From an uncultured beta proteobacterium (GTDB taxonomy: Bacteria; Pseudomonadota; Gammaproteobacteria; Burkholderiales; SG8-41), in assembly GCA_902825845.1 (NCBI GenBank), contig CADECM010000020.1, positions 29,334 to 64,627 on the forward strand: a stretch of 35,294 nt of DNA. The letters are read 5' to 3'. Made by a program: the position numbers and the translations under genes. The notes beneath the pieces were generated by a model. That model worked only from the letters and a program-made list of their open reading frames with translations. It had not been told where the DNA came from and ran no database searches. Shown here piece by piece: positions 1-6,863 of this stretch (positions are counted from its first letter, which is position 1; every line of letters starts with the position of its first letter).

Positions 1-651
1 GCCCAGCGCGAAGATGCCGATCGCCACGATCACGAACGCAATGCCGTCGAGCAGCTCCGCGCGGCCAAAGGTAAACCGCGATTCCGCGGTAAACAAATCC
101 GTGCCCATGCTCGCCAGCCACAGCCCCACCAGCATGGCGAGCAGCGCCTTGACCATCGACTTGCCCGCGAGCAGCACCACCATCGACAGCCCCATGCACA
201 TCAGCGCGAAATATTCCGGCGAGCTGAATTGGAGCGCGAACTTGGCGAGCGGCGGCGCAACCAGCATCAAAAAAATCACGCCGACGGTGCCGGCGATAAA
301 TGAAGCAATCGCCGCAATGCCCAGCGCCGCGCCGCCGCGGCCGTTCTTCGCCATCTGGTAGCCGTCGAGACAGGTGACCACCGAGGCCGATTCCCCCGGC
401 ACATTGAGCAAAATCGAGGTGGTCGAGCCGCCGTACTTGGCGCCGTAATAGATCCCCGCGAGCATGATCAGCGCGCTGGTGGGGTTCATCAAAAAGGTCA
501 GCGGCAGCAGCATGGCGATGGTGGCGGGCGGGCCCAGCCCCGGCAGCACGCCAACCACGGTGCCGAGAAAGCAGCCGACGAAACACCACATGATGTTGGC
601 GGGCGTTAACGCGACGGCGAAACCCTGGAGCAGTCCGTTGAAAATTTCCAC
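1..651 (-). CDS. tctA: Tripartite tricarboxylate transporter permease TctA, partial (C-terminus beyond window)
   Basis: This is the large membrane subunit of a tripartite tricarboxylate transporter, which imports carboxylates together with the small subunit TctB and a periplasmic Bug/TctC receptor. The frame is open from a GTG at 651 to the window edge (217 codons). It shows the TctA signature GVLPGLGPPATIAML near residues 34-48, followed by IYYGAKYGGSTTSILLNVPG and several hydrophobic segments. Full-length TctA is about 500 residues, so well over half is missing. The GTG lies two bases after the tctB stop codon (TGA at 656-654), so the two genes are translationally linked. The substrate cannot be read from the sequence. 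The family call is secure. Confidence 0.93.
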   Translation of the reverse strand, partial: MEIFNGLLQGFAVALTPANIMWCFVGCFLGTVVGVLPGLGPPATIAMLLPLTFLMNPTSALIMLAGIYYGAKYGGSTTSILLNVPGESASVVTCLDGYQMAKNGRGGAALGIAAIASFIAGTVGVIFLMLVAPPLAKFALQFSSPEYFALMCMGLSMVVLLAGKSMVKALLAMLVGLWLASMGTDLFTAESRFTFGRAELLDGIAFVIVAIGIFALG

Positions 652-653
652 GA

Positions 654-1106
654 TCAAATTCCCAGTAGACCGGCGGGCAAACGCACATTCAGCCCCACGC
701 TGAACAACAGGTAAAACCCGGCGGCGCTACCCACGGCGACCGCAAGCGCGACTTTCCAGGGCCGCCGGTACATGCCGGCCACGAGAAACAGCACGAACAA
801 GCCGAATCCCAACACAAAGCCGAGGTATTTAAGCGACGCCACGCAAACAACAAACGCCGCCCACACCAGGCAGACACGTCCGATTTCGCGCCATTTGACC
901 GGCTTGCCTTGCGCAGCCGGCGCGGTCATGCAAGTTTGCGCCACCAGCAGCAGCGACAGCACGAGCATGGCGACGCCGTACCATAGAGGGAAAAACCCGG
1001 GGCCCGGCCCTTCCGGGCTCAGATAATCCCAGCCTCTGGCCTCGCTTATGATGTACACGCCCAGCGCGGCCAGCACTGCGCCTGAAACGATATCTGCGCG
1101 ATTCAA
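654..1106 (-). CDS. tctB: Tripartite tricarboxylate transporter small subunit TctB
   Basis: A 150-residue protein with about four hydrophobic segments, the size and layout of the small membrane subunit TctB. TctB pairs with TctA in the inner membrane. The N-terminal pattern NRADIVSGAVLAALGVYII and the GPGFFPLWYGVAMLVLSL segment are typical of the family. The start is a TTG, supported by a strong GGAGGAG Shine-Dalgarno sequence six bases upstream. It is immediately followed by tctA. A Bug-type receptor lies nearby at 2166-3134 but is separated from tctB by a gene on the opposite strand, so it is a likely but unproven partner. Confidence 0.88.
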   Translation of the reverse strand: MNRADIVSGAVLAALGVYIISEARGWDYLSPEGPGPGFFPLWYGVAMLVLSLLLVAQTCMTAPAAQGKPVKWREIGRVCLVWAAFVVCVASLKYLGFVLGFGLFVLFLVAGMYRRPWKVALAVAVGSAAGFYLLFSVGLNVRLPAGLLGI

Positions 1107-1277
1107 CCGAGGCTCCTCCCGCCGCTGCAGCGGTCTTAAGCATCAAAGCGCTAATATATAATTGTTTGGGCGCATGCGGCTACCGTAGCGCAGGGCGCGG
1201 AGCATGCAAGCAGACCGGGCTTGCCGCCGCTTCCCTCATACGCGTCACCACACTTCATTCATTCGATCCCGCCCGCC
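1107..1277. promoter_or_regulatory. Divergent promoter region between tctB and the racemase-like gene
   Basis: The stretch is GC-rich except for an AT-rich island at about 1150-1165 that contains TATAAT at 1157-1162 on the plus strand and a TATATT on the minus strand. Either could be a -10 box. No convincing -35 box is visible at 17 bases, so the assignment rests on position between divergent genes and on base composition. Confidence 0.4.
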
Positions 1278-2018
1278 ATGAGACCCTTGACCGAACCCTG
1301 GTTCCGCCTCGCGTACGTCACCCCGCATCCGATTGTCGACAACGTCGCGTATCAGTTCTACCGCTTTGCGCCCGACGGCGTGATGCTGATGCTCGCCAAT
1401 CTGGAAATCGCCGACTATTCCACCCAGGCGGTGGACGAACAGATGCCGCTGTTCTGGAAACACGTGGAAGAACTCGCGCATGCGGGGGCGAGCCGCATAG
1501 TGCTGACGGGCGTGCCGGTGTCGGCCGCGCTCGGGCGCGAGCGCGTGCTGGGATTGCAGGCGGAAGTCAAGCAGCGCACCGGTGTCAGCTTCGACACCGA
1601 CCTCGAAGCGATTGCCGCGGCGGCCAACCACCTCGGCACAAAAAAAGTGGCGCTCGCCACGCGCTGGCACGAACCGCTCAACGACGCGGTGGCGAATTAT
1701 CTCAAACTGACCGGCATTGAAGTGGTGGGCCGCCAGGCGCGCGGCGCGACCATGGCGGAGAATGCCACGTTGAAAGCGGCAGACGGCATGCAGCTTGCGA
1801 TCAACCTCGGACGCGCCGCGCTGCAGGCCGCGCCGGACGCGCAGGGTCTTATTCTGCCCGGCGGACGCTGGTTGAGCACGCACGCCGTCGCGCCGCTGGA
1901 AGCGGAATTCAGAAAACCAGTGCTGCTGAATCTGAATTGCAGTCTATGGGCGGCGCTGCGTGCGGCAGGGCGCGGGTTGCCGCTGCTGGAGCAGGGCTTG
2001 CTGCTGTCCACCGCATAA
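1278..2018 (+). CDS. Asp/Glu racemase-superfamily protein, maleate isomerase/arylmalonate decarboxylase-like
   Basis: A 246-residue protein with the two-domain alpha/beta organisation of maleate cis-trans isomerases and arylmalonate decarboxylase (AMDase). Visible landmarks are IVLTGVPVS (first catalytic loop), KKVALATRWHEPLNDAVANY (conserved family segment), GLILPGGRWLSTHAV (second catalytic loop) and PVLLNLNCSLWAALRAAG near the end. The ATG at 1278 gives the family's usual length of about 240 residues; a TTG at 1221 would add 19 atypical residues. By comparison with AMDase as I remember it, both loop positions that can carry a catalytic cysteine are glycine here (TGVPVS and LPGGR). The activity may therefore differ or be absent. 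It lies between tctB and a Bug receptor, and such genes often accompany carboxylate uptake systems. The substrate is unknown. Confidence 0.72.
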   Translation: MRPLTEPWFRLAYVTPHPIVDNVAYQFYRFAPDGVMLMLANLEIADYSTQAVDEQMPLFWKHVEELAHAGASRIVLTGVPVSAALGRERVLGLQAEVKQRTGVSFDTDLEAIAAAANHLGTKKVALATRWHEPLNDAVANYLKLTGIEVVGRQARGATMAENATLKAADGMQLAINLGRAALQAAPDAQGLILPGGRWLSTHAVAPLEAEFRKPVLLNLNCSLWAALRAAGRGLPLLEQGLLLSTA

Positions 2019-2165
2019 AATACGCCCGGCCATGGCGACCACTGACACGCGGCGCGGCGCGCACGTCAGGCAAAATGCGGTACGGCCGTCATCTGCAACG
2101 GCTTCGCGCCGCGGCCCTACGCTTTTGGCAATGAAGTCAAATGCCGCGACAGATCAGAGTGGAAG

Positions 2166-3134
2166 TCATTCCAACTTCAGTTTCGCCGCGCGGATGGCAG
2201 TGCCGAAGCGCGCCCATTCGGCGCGGATGAATGTCGCGAATTCCTCCGGTGTGCTGGTCACCGGCTCGCCGCCCTGACGCTGAATTTGCACACGCGCGTC
2301 CGGGTGCGCCATGGCCTTGAGAAAGCCGCCGCGAACGCGCTCGAACAACGGCCGCGGCATGCCTTTGGGCGTCATCAAGCCGATCCAGCCGGTCGACTGA
2401 AAACCCGTAAGGCCCGCCTCGATGAAGGTCGGAACGCTGGGTAATTGGCTGGCGCGTTTTTCGCCGCCACTGGCCAGCGCGCGCAGCCGCCCGCCGTTGA
2501 CATGCGCGAGCGTTGCCGGCAGCGGCGTGATGGTGAACTGCGATTCGTTGGCGATCACCGCGGCCACCGAGGCCCCGCCGCCTTTGTACGGCACATGCGT
2601 CGCCTCGGCGCCGATCGCGAGCAAAAACTGCACACTCGCGAGGTGGCTCTGCGAGCCCGCACCAGCCGAGGCCATGTTGAGTTTGCCGCCCGAATTCCTG
2701 ACATGCGCGATCATCTCTTTGACGTTGGCGGCGGGCAGCGCCGGGTGCACCACCATGATGTTGTTCGTGATGCCGAACAGCGACACCGGCAGCAAATCCT
2801 TGAACGGATCGAAAGCGAGTCTCTTGTGCAACTGCGGCGCGATCACCTGCGTCGCGGTTGCGGTGGTGAGCAGCGTGTAGCCGTCAGGCGCGGCCTGCGC
2901 GGCGAGCTCCATGCCGATCAAACCGCCGGCGCCGGGACGATTGTCCACCACCATCTGTTGGCCCAGCGCTTCGCCGAACTTGCCCGCCAGCGCGCGCGCC
3001 AGGGTGTCGTTGGATGCGCCCACGCCCTGCGGCACCAGCAGGCGGATGGGCCGATTCGGGTAGTGGTCCGCGGTTTGCGCCAATGCCGCGCACGGCGTGG
3101 TTGCGAGGGCGAAAGCCAGTAGCTTCGTTTTCAT
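2166..3134 (-). CDS. Bug/TctC-family periplasmic tricarboxylate-transporter receptor
   Basis: A 322-residue exported solute-binding protein. The first 19 or so residues (MKTKLLAFALATTPCAALA) form a signal peptide. They are followed by YPNRPIRLLVPQGVGASND and VDNRPGAGGLIGMELAAQA, hallmarks of Bug receptors, which deliver carboxylates or small aromatic acids to TctAB permeases. Family length is about 320-330 residues, so the gene is complete. It is divergent from the AhpD-like selenoprotein gene (start at 3214) and shares an 80-base intergenic region with it. Bug genes are hugely expanded in Burkholderiales, so the ligand cannot be inferred. tctB and tctA lie about 1 kb further on the same strand, beyond a gene facing the other way. 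Confidence 0.93.
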   Translation of the reverse strand: MKTKLLAFALATTPCAALAQTADHYPNRPIRLLVPQGVGASNDTLARALAGKFGEALGQQMVVDNRPGAGGLIGMELAAQAAPDGYTLLTTATATQVIAPQLHKRLAFDPFKDLLPVSLFGITNNIMVVHPALPAANVKEMIAHVRNSGGKLNMASAGAGSQSHLASVQFLLAIGAEATHVPYKGGGASVAAVIANESQFTITPLPATLAHVNGGRLRALASGGEKRASQLPSVPTFIEAGLTGFQSTGWIGLMTPKGMPRPLFERVRGGFLKAMAHPDARVQIQRQGGEPVTSTPEEFATFIRAEWARFGTAIRAAKLKLE

Positions 3135-3146
3135 TCAAATCCTTCA

Positions 3147-3175
3147 TTGTGTTGTCGGGTTTCTGTTCCTAGAAT
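3147..3175 (+). promoter_or_regulatory. Candidate sigma-70 promoter of the AhpD-like selenoprotein gene
   Basis: TTGTGT at 3147-3152 and TAGAAT at 3170-3175 are separated by 17 bases, close to the sigma-70 consensus. They would start transcription about 30 bases before the ATG at 3214. No operator is obvious. Confidence 0.5.
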
Positions 3176-3213
3176 ACAAACTCGATTCACAATGCACAAC
3201 ACGAAAGATACCC

Positions 3214-3768
3214 ATGGCGCGAATACCGTACCTACCCCCCTCGGCTATCACCGACCCGCAAATCGCCGGTTGGCTCGACGACGCGCGGCGCGAAGGCCGT
3301 CCCGGCCCGGAGAATCAGGCGATACGCGCACACCAGCCCGACGTGATGCGCTCGTTCACGATGACGCGCAAATGGCTGTTCGACGGCAACGCCGGCGTGC
3401 TCGATCACGATTTGAAGGAACTGCTGCGCGCATATATCGCGCACACCATCGAGTGCGGCTACTGAAGCAATCAAGGCACCGCGCGGTCGGCGCGGGATGC
3501 GGGCGGCAAAATGGCCGAGTTGATGAACTACGAGAAGTCGGACAAGTTCAGCGCGCGCGAAAAAACCGCGTTGCGTTACGCCGACGCCATCATGTATGAC
3601 CCGGCGCAGGCCGACGACACGATGTGGCGCGAGCTGCACGCTGAATTCACGCCCGCGGAACTGGTGGAACTCGGCTACTGGGTGGGCTTCACCTTCGGCG
3701 GACAGCGCTGGCTGAAAACGTTGTCGACGCGCCAGGGCGAATACGAAGCGTTTTTGGCTCGCAACTAA
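3214..3768 (+). CDS. Carboxymuconolactone decarboxylase/AhpD-like selenoprotein with in-frame TGA (Sec84)
   Basis: Read through the TGA at 3463-3465, this is a 184-residue CMD/AhpD-family protein. The first part (MARIPYLPPSAITDPQ onward) ends E80-C81-G-Y-TGA84. The same frame then resumes with SNQGTARSARDAGGKMAELM and continues through FSAREKTALRYADAI and ELVELGYWVGFTFGGQRWLK to a TAA at 3766. In the family this motif is CxxC; AhpD uses the second cysteine as the reactive thiol, and here TGA replaces that residue. Immediately downstream is a GGUC-loop hairpin of bacterial SECIS type (separate entry). CMD proteins are helical disulfide reductases, peroxidases or decarboxylases; a CxxU motif points to a thiol/selenol redox role, probably against peroxides. 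A nonsense-mutated pseudogene is the alternative, but the intact downstream frame, the position of the TGA and the hairpin argue against it. The ATG at 3214 starts the conserved family sequence. Confidence 0.86.
3466..3500 (+). promoter_or_regulatory. Candidate bacterial SECIS element of the AhpD-like gene
   Basis: Thirteen bases after the TGA, CCGCGC (3479-3484) pairs perfectly with GCGCGG (3490-3495) around a five-base loop GGTCG (3485-3489). GCA (3476-3478) can pair with TGC (3498-3500) below a two-base GA bulge. The loop starts 19 nt after the TGA and carries GGUC. The well-studied E. coli fdhF SECIS also has GGUC in its loop, about 18 nt after its UGA. This is what SelB recognises to insert selenocysteine. 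The fold was derived by hand. Confidence 0.8.
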
Positions 3769-3770
3769 AA

Positions 3771-3793
3771 TATGTTTAAAATCATATATTTAT
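3771..3793 (+). repeat. AT-rich intergenic element, copy 1 (IHF-like core)
   Basis: GTTTAAAATCATATATTTA just downstream of the selenoprotein stop matches the recurrent window-wide element (consensus TTTAAAATCAATTAGTTA). Its core AATCATATATTTA differs at one position from the IHF consensus WATCAANNNNTTR. Confidence 0.45.
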
Positions 3794-3934
3794 ATCGATG
3801 TTGGCGCAGCGATGTCAATGCCGCCCCTTCGCCGCGCACGATCAGCACGCATCGCGCCGTCGGCATTGAACTTGACAACAACGGCTATTCAACCAGCGCT
3901 ACCAGCAACCTGTCGCACTCAACCTGACCGGCTG

Positions 3935-5179
3935 CTATTCGCCGTCCCCGCGCTCCGCCGCCAGCAAATGCCGCGCATCGGCATCGTAGTCTTGAGCGTA
4001 GCGCTGCCAATGCCGCAACATGCGTTGCGCGGCCTCTCGCGCGCCATCCAGCGTCTGGCGGCGCCATTTGGCCCGTTCGGCAAATTCGGCCAGTGCATCC
4101 ACGCTGGCGGCGCCATGCCGGCTGCAGCCCCGCAAGTGTCCCCAGGCAGTGACCTGTGCCATGGTGCGAATCACATCCGTCAGGGTGCCCGCCTTGCCGT
4201 TGAGCGCGAACAGATTCACGCGGTCCGCCGTGGGCTGCATCTCCTTGATCAAATACGAACGCTTGCCGACCTCGGCCGCGCCCAGCAGCGCCGGCGAAAT
4301 GCCTTGCACGATCCCCTGCAGCGTGGCGACCCGCTGCGCCTCGTGTGCCCAGCGCGGCTGCCGCGTGCGGATGCATGCGGCAAGAACGGACGCTTCGGCA
4401 CGCTTGATGTCGATCAGGTACTGCCCCTGTGCGCCGCCGCTGCCGCGCACCAGCGCCACGTAGCGTTCCAGCCCGAGGCTGCCGGTGCCCGCGATGCGCC
4501 GCGCAATGTCGATGGGCTCAAAAAAAGCGGGGGCGCCCCGCGTGTCGGCATACGTCGAGAGGATGGCGGCGGCGCGCTCGCGTTCGGCCTTGGACGCGGC
4601 CAGCGTACGCCTGCCATCGATGATCAAGCGCAGCTTGCCCGCCTTGCGCCGCGTGCGCGTCTTGATGAAATCGCGCCGGTGGCGGCCGCGCAGGCTTCGC
4701 AGCAGATCGCCCACCGGACCCGTGGCAAGCGGGCGTTCGACCCAGCGCGGCTTTTGCGCAATGACGTTCGCGGCATAGGTTTCGATAAACAGCTGGGCCA
4801 GCCGCAACGCCAGTTTGTCGCCGATCTGCAATACCTTTGCGCCCGCCAGCAAACCCGACACAAAGCGCGACAGTTCGTAGGCCAGCGGCGCGACACAGGC
4901 TTCGTCGAAATCGTTGAGGTCAAAATAGACCAGGCGATTGTCGCCCTTGTAGCTGCCAAAATTCTGCGGATGCAAGTCACCACAGGCGAGCACCGGCGGC
5001 GACGTGAGCAAAGACCGCTTCAGACGCAGCGTGCGGTAATACAGCGCACTGGTGCCACGAAAGAAGGCAAAGGCATCCGTGCGCATGGCGGCGAGCTTCA
5101 GACGCAGCCGCTCCGTATCGCGGCCGCGATTGTCGTCCAGAATGGCCTGGGTCACGGAATGCACGGGCATAAGCCTCAT
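3935..5179 (-). CDS. DUF2252 domain protein, kinase-like fold, function unknown
   Basis: A 414-residue protein of the DUF2252/COG4320 family. Key family motifs are visible: SALYYRTL followed by CGDLHPQNFGSYKG near residues 66-79 and LVYFDLNDFDE near 83-93. These resemble the HGDxHxxN and IDFxD catalytic and metal-binding loops of aminoglycoside-phosphotransferase-like kinases, so a phosphotransferase fold is inferred. No substrate is established for the family to my knowledge. The protein is cytosolic, with no signal peptide or membrane segment. It stands alone on the minus strand between plus-strand genes, so context does not help. Its 3' side faces the AhpD-like selenoprotein gene across about 165 bases. 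Confidence 0.82.
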   Translation of the reverse strand: MRLMPVHSVTQAILDDNRGRDTERLRLKLAAMRTDAFAFFRGTSALYYRTLRLKRSLLTSPPVLACGDLHPQNFGSYKGDNRLVYFDLNDFDEACVAPLAYELSRFVSGLLAGAKVLQIGDKLALRLAQLFIETYAANVIAQKPRWVERPLATGPVGDLLRSLRGRHRRDFIKTRTRRKAGKLRLIIDGRRTLAASKAERERAAAILSTYADTRGAPAFFEPIDIARRIAGTGSLGLERYVALVRGSGGAQGQYLIDIKRAEASVLAACIRTRQPRWAHEAQRVATLQGIVQGISPALLGAAEVGKRSYLIKEMQPTADRVNLFALNGKAGTLTDVIRTMAQVTAWGHLRGCSRHGAASVDALAEFAERAKWRRQTLDGAREAAQRMLRHWQRYAQDYDADARHLLAAERGDGE

Positions 5180-5471
5180 CGGGAAAGCGACATTATGAAC
5201 CGGATTGTCATGCTGGCACGCTTGCCCCTGGTATTGGCTCTGGCGCCGGGGGCGGTTATCGGTGTTGCTCGGCAGATGCGCACTCTATCATTGCGATCGC
5301 CGCCACATCCGTGTTCCTGAATGCCAATGTCGTGCCGCACCGGATGGAACATCGTTACGTTGCGGACGATTCACACCGGCAAGATGCCCCTGCCATCCTC
5401 TTGCCACCCTATACCGATGCGCCTAGACTCGCCGCAGAATGCCGCCGTCCCGCACCTGCCTGGAGAAAACC
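5180..5471. other. Intergenic stretch without a supportable gene
   Basis: Several short frames are open, one starting at 5194 with a hydrophobic MNRIVMLARLPLVLALAPGA segment that would stop after 42 codons. None shows family similarity or a clear ribosome-binding site. A decayed secreted-protein gene is possible but not demonstrable. The leader of the VOC gene must lie at its right end. Confidence 0.4.
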
Positions 5472-5885
5472 ATGCCTTATTCAATCGTTCATTTCGGGAT
5501 CCCCGCCGACGATGTGGCGCGCGCACAAAACTTCGACAAGCAGGCGTTCGGCTGGAAAATCAGCGACCCGTTGAAAATGAACCATTTATTCGTTGAGACC
5601 CGCAAGCCGGGCGAAGACGGCATCAACGGCGGATTGATGCAGCGCATGATGCCCGGCCAGCCGTTCATGAACCCTATCGGCGTGAAATCGGTGGACGCGG
5701 CGCTTGCCCGGGTGATCAGGGCCGGCGGCACCATTTGCATGCCAAAGACGGAAATCGGACAGGGCATGGGCTGGATTGCCGCGTTTCAGGATATCGAAGG
5801 CAATCTGATGGGCTTTCATCAAGCGGGCAAGGCCGCCCCGGCCGCTGCAAAAAAGACCGCGAAAAAGCCGGCGAAGAAAAAGTAG
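5472..5885 (+). CDS. VOC-superfamily (glyoxalase/bleomycin resistance-like) protein
   Basis: A 137-residue single-domain vicinal-oxygen-chelate protein. It opens with MPYSIVHFGIPADDVARAQN and the family hallmark F(D)KQAFGWKI, has a central GLMQRMMPGQP segment, and ends its domain with GMGWIAAFQDIEGNLMGFHQ. Such proteins bind a divalent metal and act on small electrophiles, or are uncharacterised homologues. The metal residue set cannot be fixed by eye. The last 20 or so residues form a lysine/alanine-rich tail (KKTAKKPAKKK), probably disordered and possibly nucleic-acid binding. The ATG at 5472 starts the conserved domain. The stop lies about 20 bases before the DedA-rhodanese gene, so co-transcription is likely. 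Confidence 0.85.
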   Translation: MPYSIVHFGIPADDVARAQNFDKQAFGWKISDPLKMNHLFVETRKPGEDGINGGLMQRMMPGQPFMNPIGVKSVDAALARVIRAGGTICMPKTEIGQGMGWIAAFQDIEGNLMGFHQAGKAAPAAAKKTAKKPAKKK

Positions 5886-5889
5886 GCGT

Positions 5890-5905
5890 CAGTCCGCAAG
5901 CGAGC
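5890..5905 (+). repeat. Half-copy of the REP-like element also found in rsmB
   Basis: The 16 bases between the VOC and DedA-rhodanese genes match the core at 29450-29465 with one mismatch (CAGTCCGCAAGCGAGC versus CAGTCCGCGAGCGAGC). The palindromic arms are not present here. Confidence 0.35.
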
Positions 5906-5906
5906 C

Positions 5907-6851
5907 ATGGCGCATTTCAGCAATCTGTTCGCGCAGTACGGCCTGTTGCTGGTGTTCGCCAATGTGCTGTTGACGCAAGCGGGCATGCCGCTGCCGGCGT
6001 TACCGATGCTGATCGTCGCGGGCGCGCTGGTGCACGATGGGCAGTTGTCGCTGGGAGCGGTATTGCTGATTGCTGTGGCGGCATCGCTGCTCGGCGACCT
6101 GCCGTGGTATGCGGCGGGACGCATGGCGGGTTACCGGGTGCTGCGCCTGCTGTGCCGCATTGCCATCGAACCCGATTCCTGCGTGAGTCAGACCGAAACC
6201 AAATTCGAGCGCTGGGGCGCGCGATCGCTGCTGGTGGCCAAGTTCGTGCCCGGATTCTCCACCGTGGCGCCGCCGATCGCGGGCGCGATGCGCCTGGCGC
6301 TGCCGGTGTTCTTGCTGTACAGCGCGGCAGGCGCGGCATTGTGGGCCGGCGCGGCAATTGCACTGGGCATGGCGTTTCACGCGCAGGTGGATCGGTTGCT
6401 GCAATGGTTGAGCGAGATGGGATCCTCGGCCATCCTGCTGCTCAGCATCGCGGCGGGCTTGTACATCGTATTCAAGTGGGCGGAGCGCCGTCTTTTCATT
6501 CGCGCCCTGCGCATGGCACGCGTCAATGCGCATGAACTGCACGCGCTGCGCGAGGCCAACGCGCCGCTGCTAATTCTCGACGCGCGGTCATCCACCGCGC
6601 GCCGCATTGACCCGCGCCACATTCCCGGCGCGGTTGCCGTGGATGTCATGGCGGCGGAACACAACGTCGGCGATGTGTCGCCGGAGCATCACATCATCGT
6701 CTACTGCAGCTGACCCAGCGAAGCCAGCGCGGCGCGTGTCGCCCGCCAGTTGATGCGCAGGGGCTTTCGCAAAATCCGGCCGCTCGAAGGCGGACTCGAT
6801 GCGTGGATCGAAGCCGGTGGCGACTTTGCCCTGTTTGAAGCTGCGGAATAA
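5907..6851 (+). CDS. DedA-family membrane protein fused to a rhodanese domain, selenoprotein with in-frame TGA (Sec269)
   Basis: Read through the TGA at 6711-6713, this is a 314-residue fusion. Residues 1-195 are a DedA/SNARE-associated membrane protein with several hydrophobic segments, including FERWGARSLLVAKFVPGFST, the usual DedA arginine-containing signature. Residues about 205-314 are a rhodanese domain: LLILDARSS, HIPGAVAVD, then IIVYC267-S-TGA269-PSEASAARVARQLMRRG, RPLEGGLDAWIEAGG and a TAA at 6849. In DedA-rhodanese proteins I recall this loop as YCxCPxEA, so TGA sits on the second cysteine, next to the catalytic Cys267. Frame and similarity continue to the natural end, and a SECIS-like hairpin follows the TGA. 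The role is unknown; a membrane-tethered sulfur or selenium transfer, or redox, function is inferred. Without readthrough the rhodanese domain would be cut in half. A uracil-DNA glycosylase family gene starts 12 bases after the stop. Confidence 0.82.
6714..6747 (+). promoter_or_regulatory. Candidate bacterial SECIS element of the DedA-rhodanese gene
   Basis: GGCG (6731-6734) pairs with CGCC (6740-6743) around the loop CGTGT (6735-6739). The stem extends by GC (6729-6730) with GC (6745-6746) past a bulged C at 6744. The loop begins 21 nt after the TGA and has G at its second position followed by U, which fits the relaxed bacterial SECIS definition. It is weaker than the hairpin in the AhpD-like gene, and the hand-drawn fold should be computed. 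Confidence 0.6.
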
Positions 6852-6863
6852 GTCCGGGATGAC

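Noticed and set aside
3214..3768. Reading the AhpD-like region as a pseudogene or as two adjacent small genes
   Set aside because: Both halves are in one frame, join at a redox-motif cysteine position and are followed by a SECIS-type hairpin. The second half has no ribosome-binding site of its own and would lack the active site.
3812..5320. Long plus-strand open frame of 502 codons
   Set aside because: It is the antisense shadow of the DUF2252 gene, which has family motifs on the minus strand.
5194..5471. Possible frameshifted secreted-protein gene beginning MNRIVMLARLPLV
   Set aside because: Only a hydrophobic stretch of about 20 residues looks meaningful; the continuation in other frames shows no recognisable family.
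6711..6713. TGA as the true end of a DedA protein with a short tail
   Set aside because: Stopping here would cut the rhodanese domain inside its active-site loop, whereas the same frame completes the domain and stops at 6849-6851.
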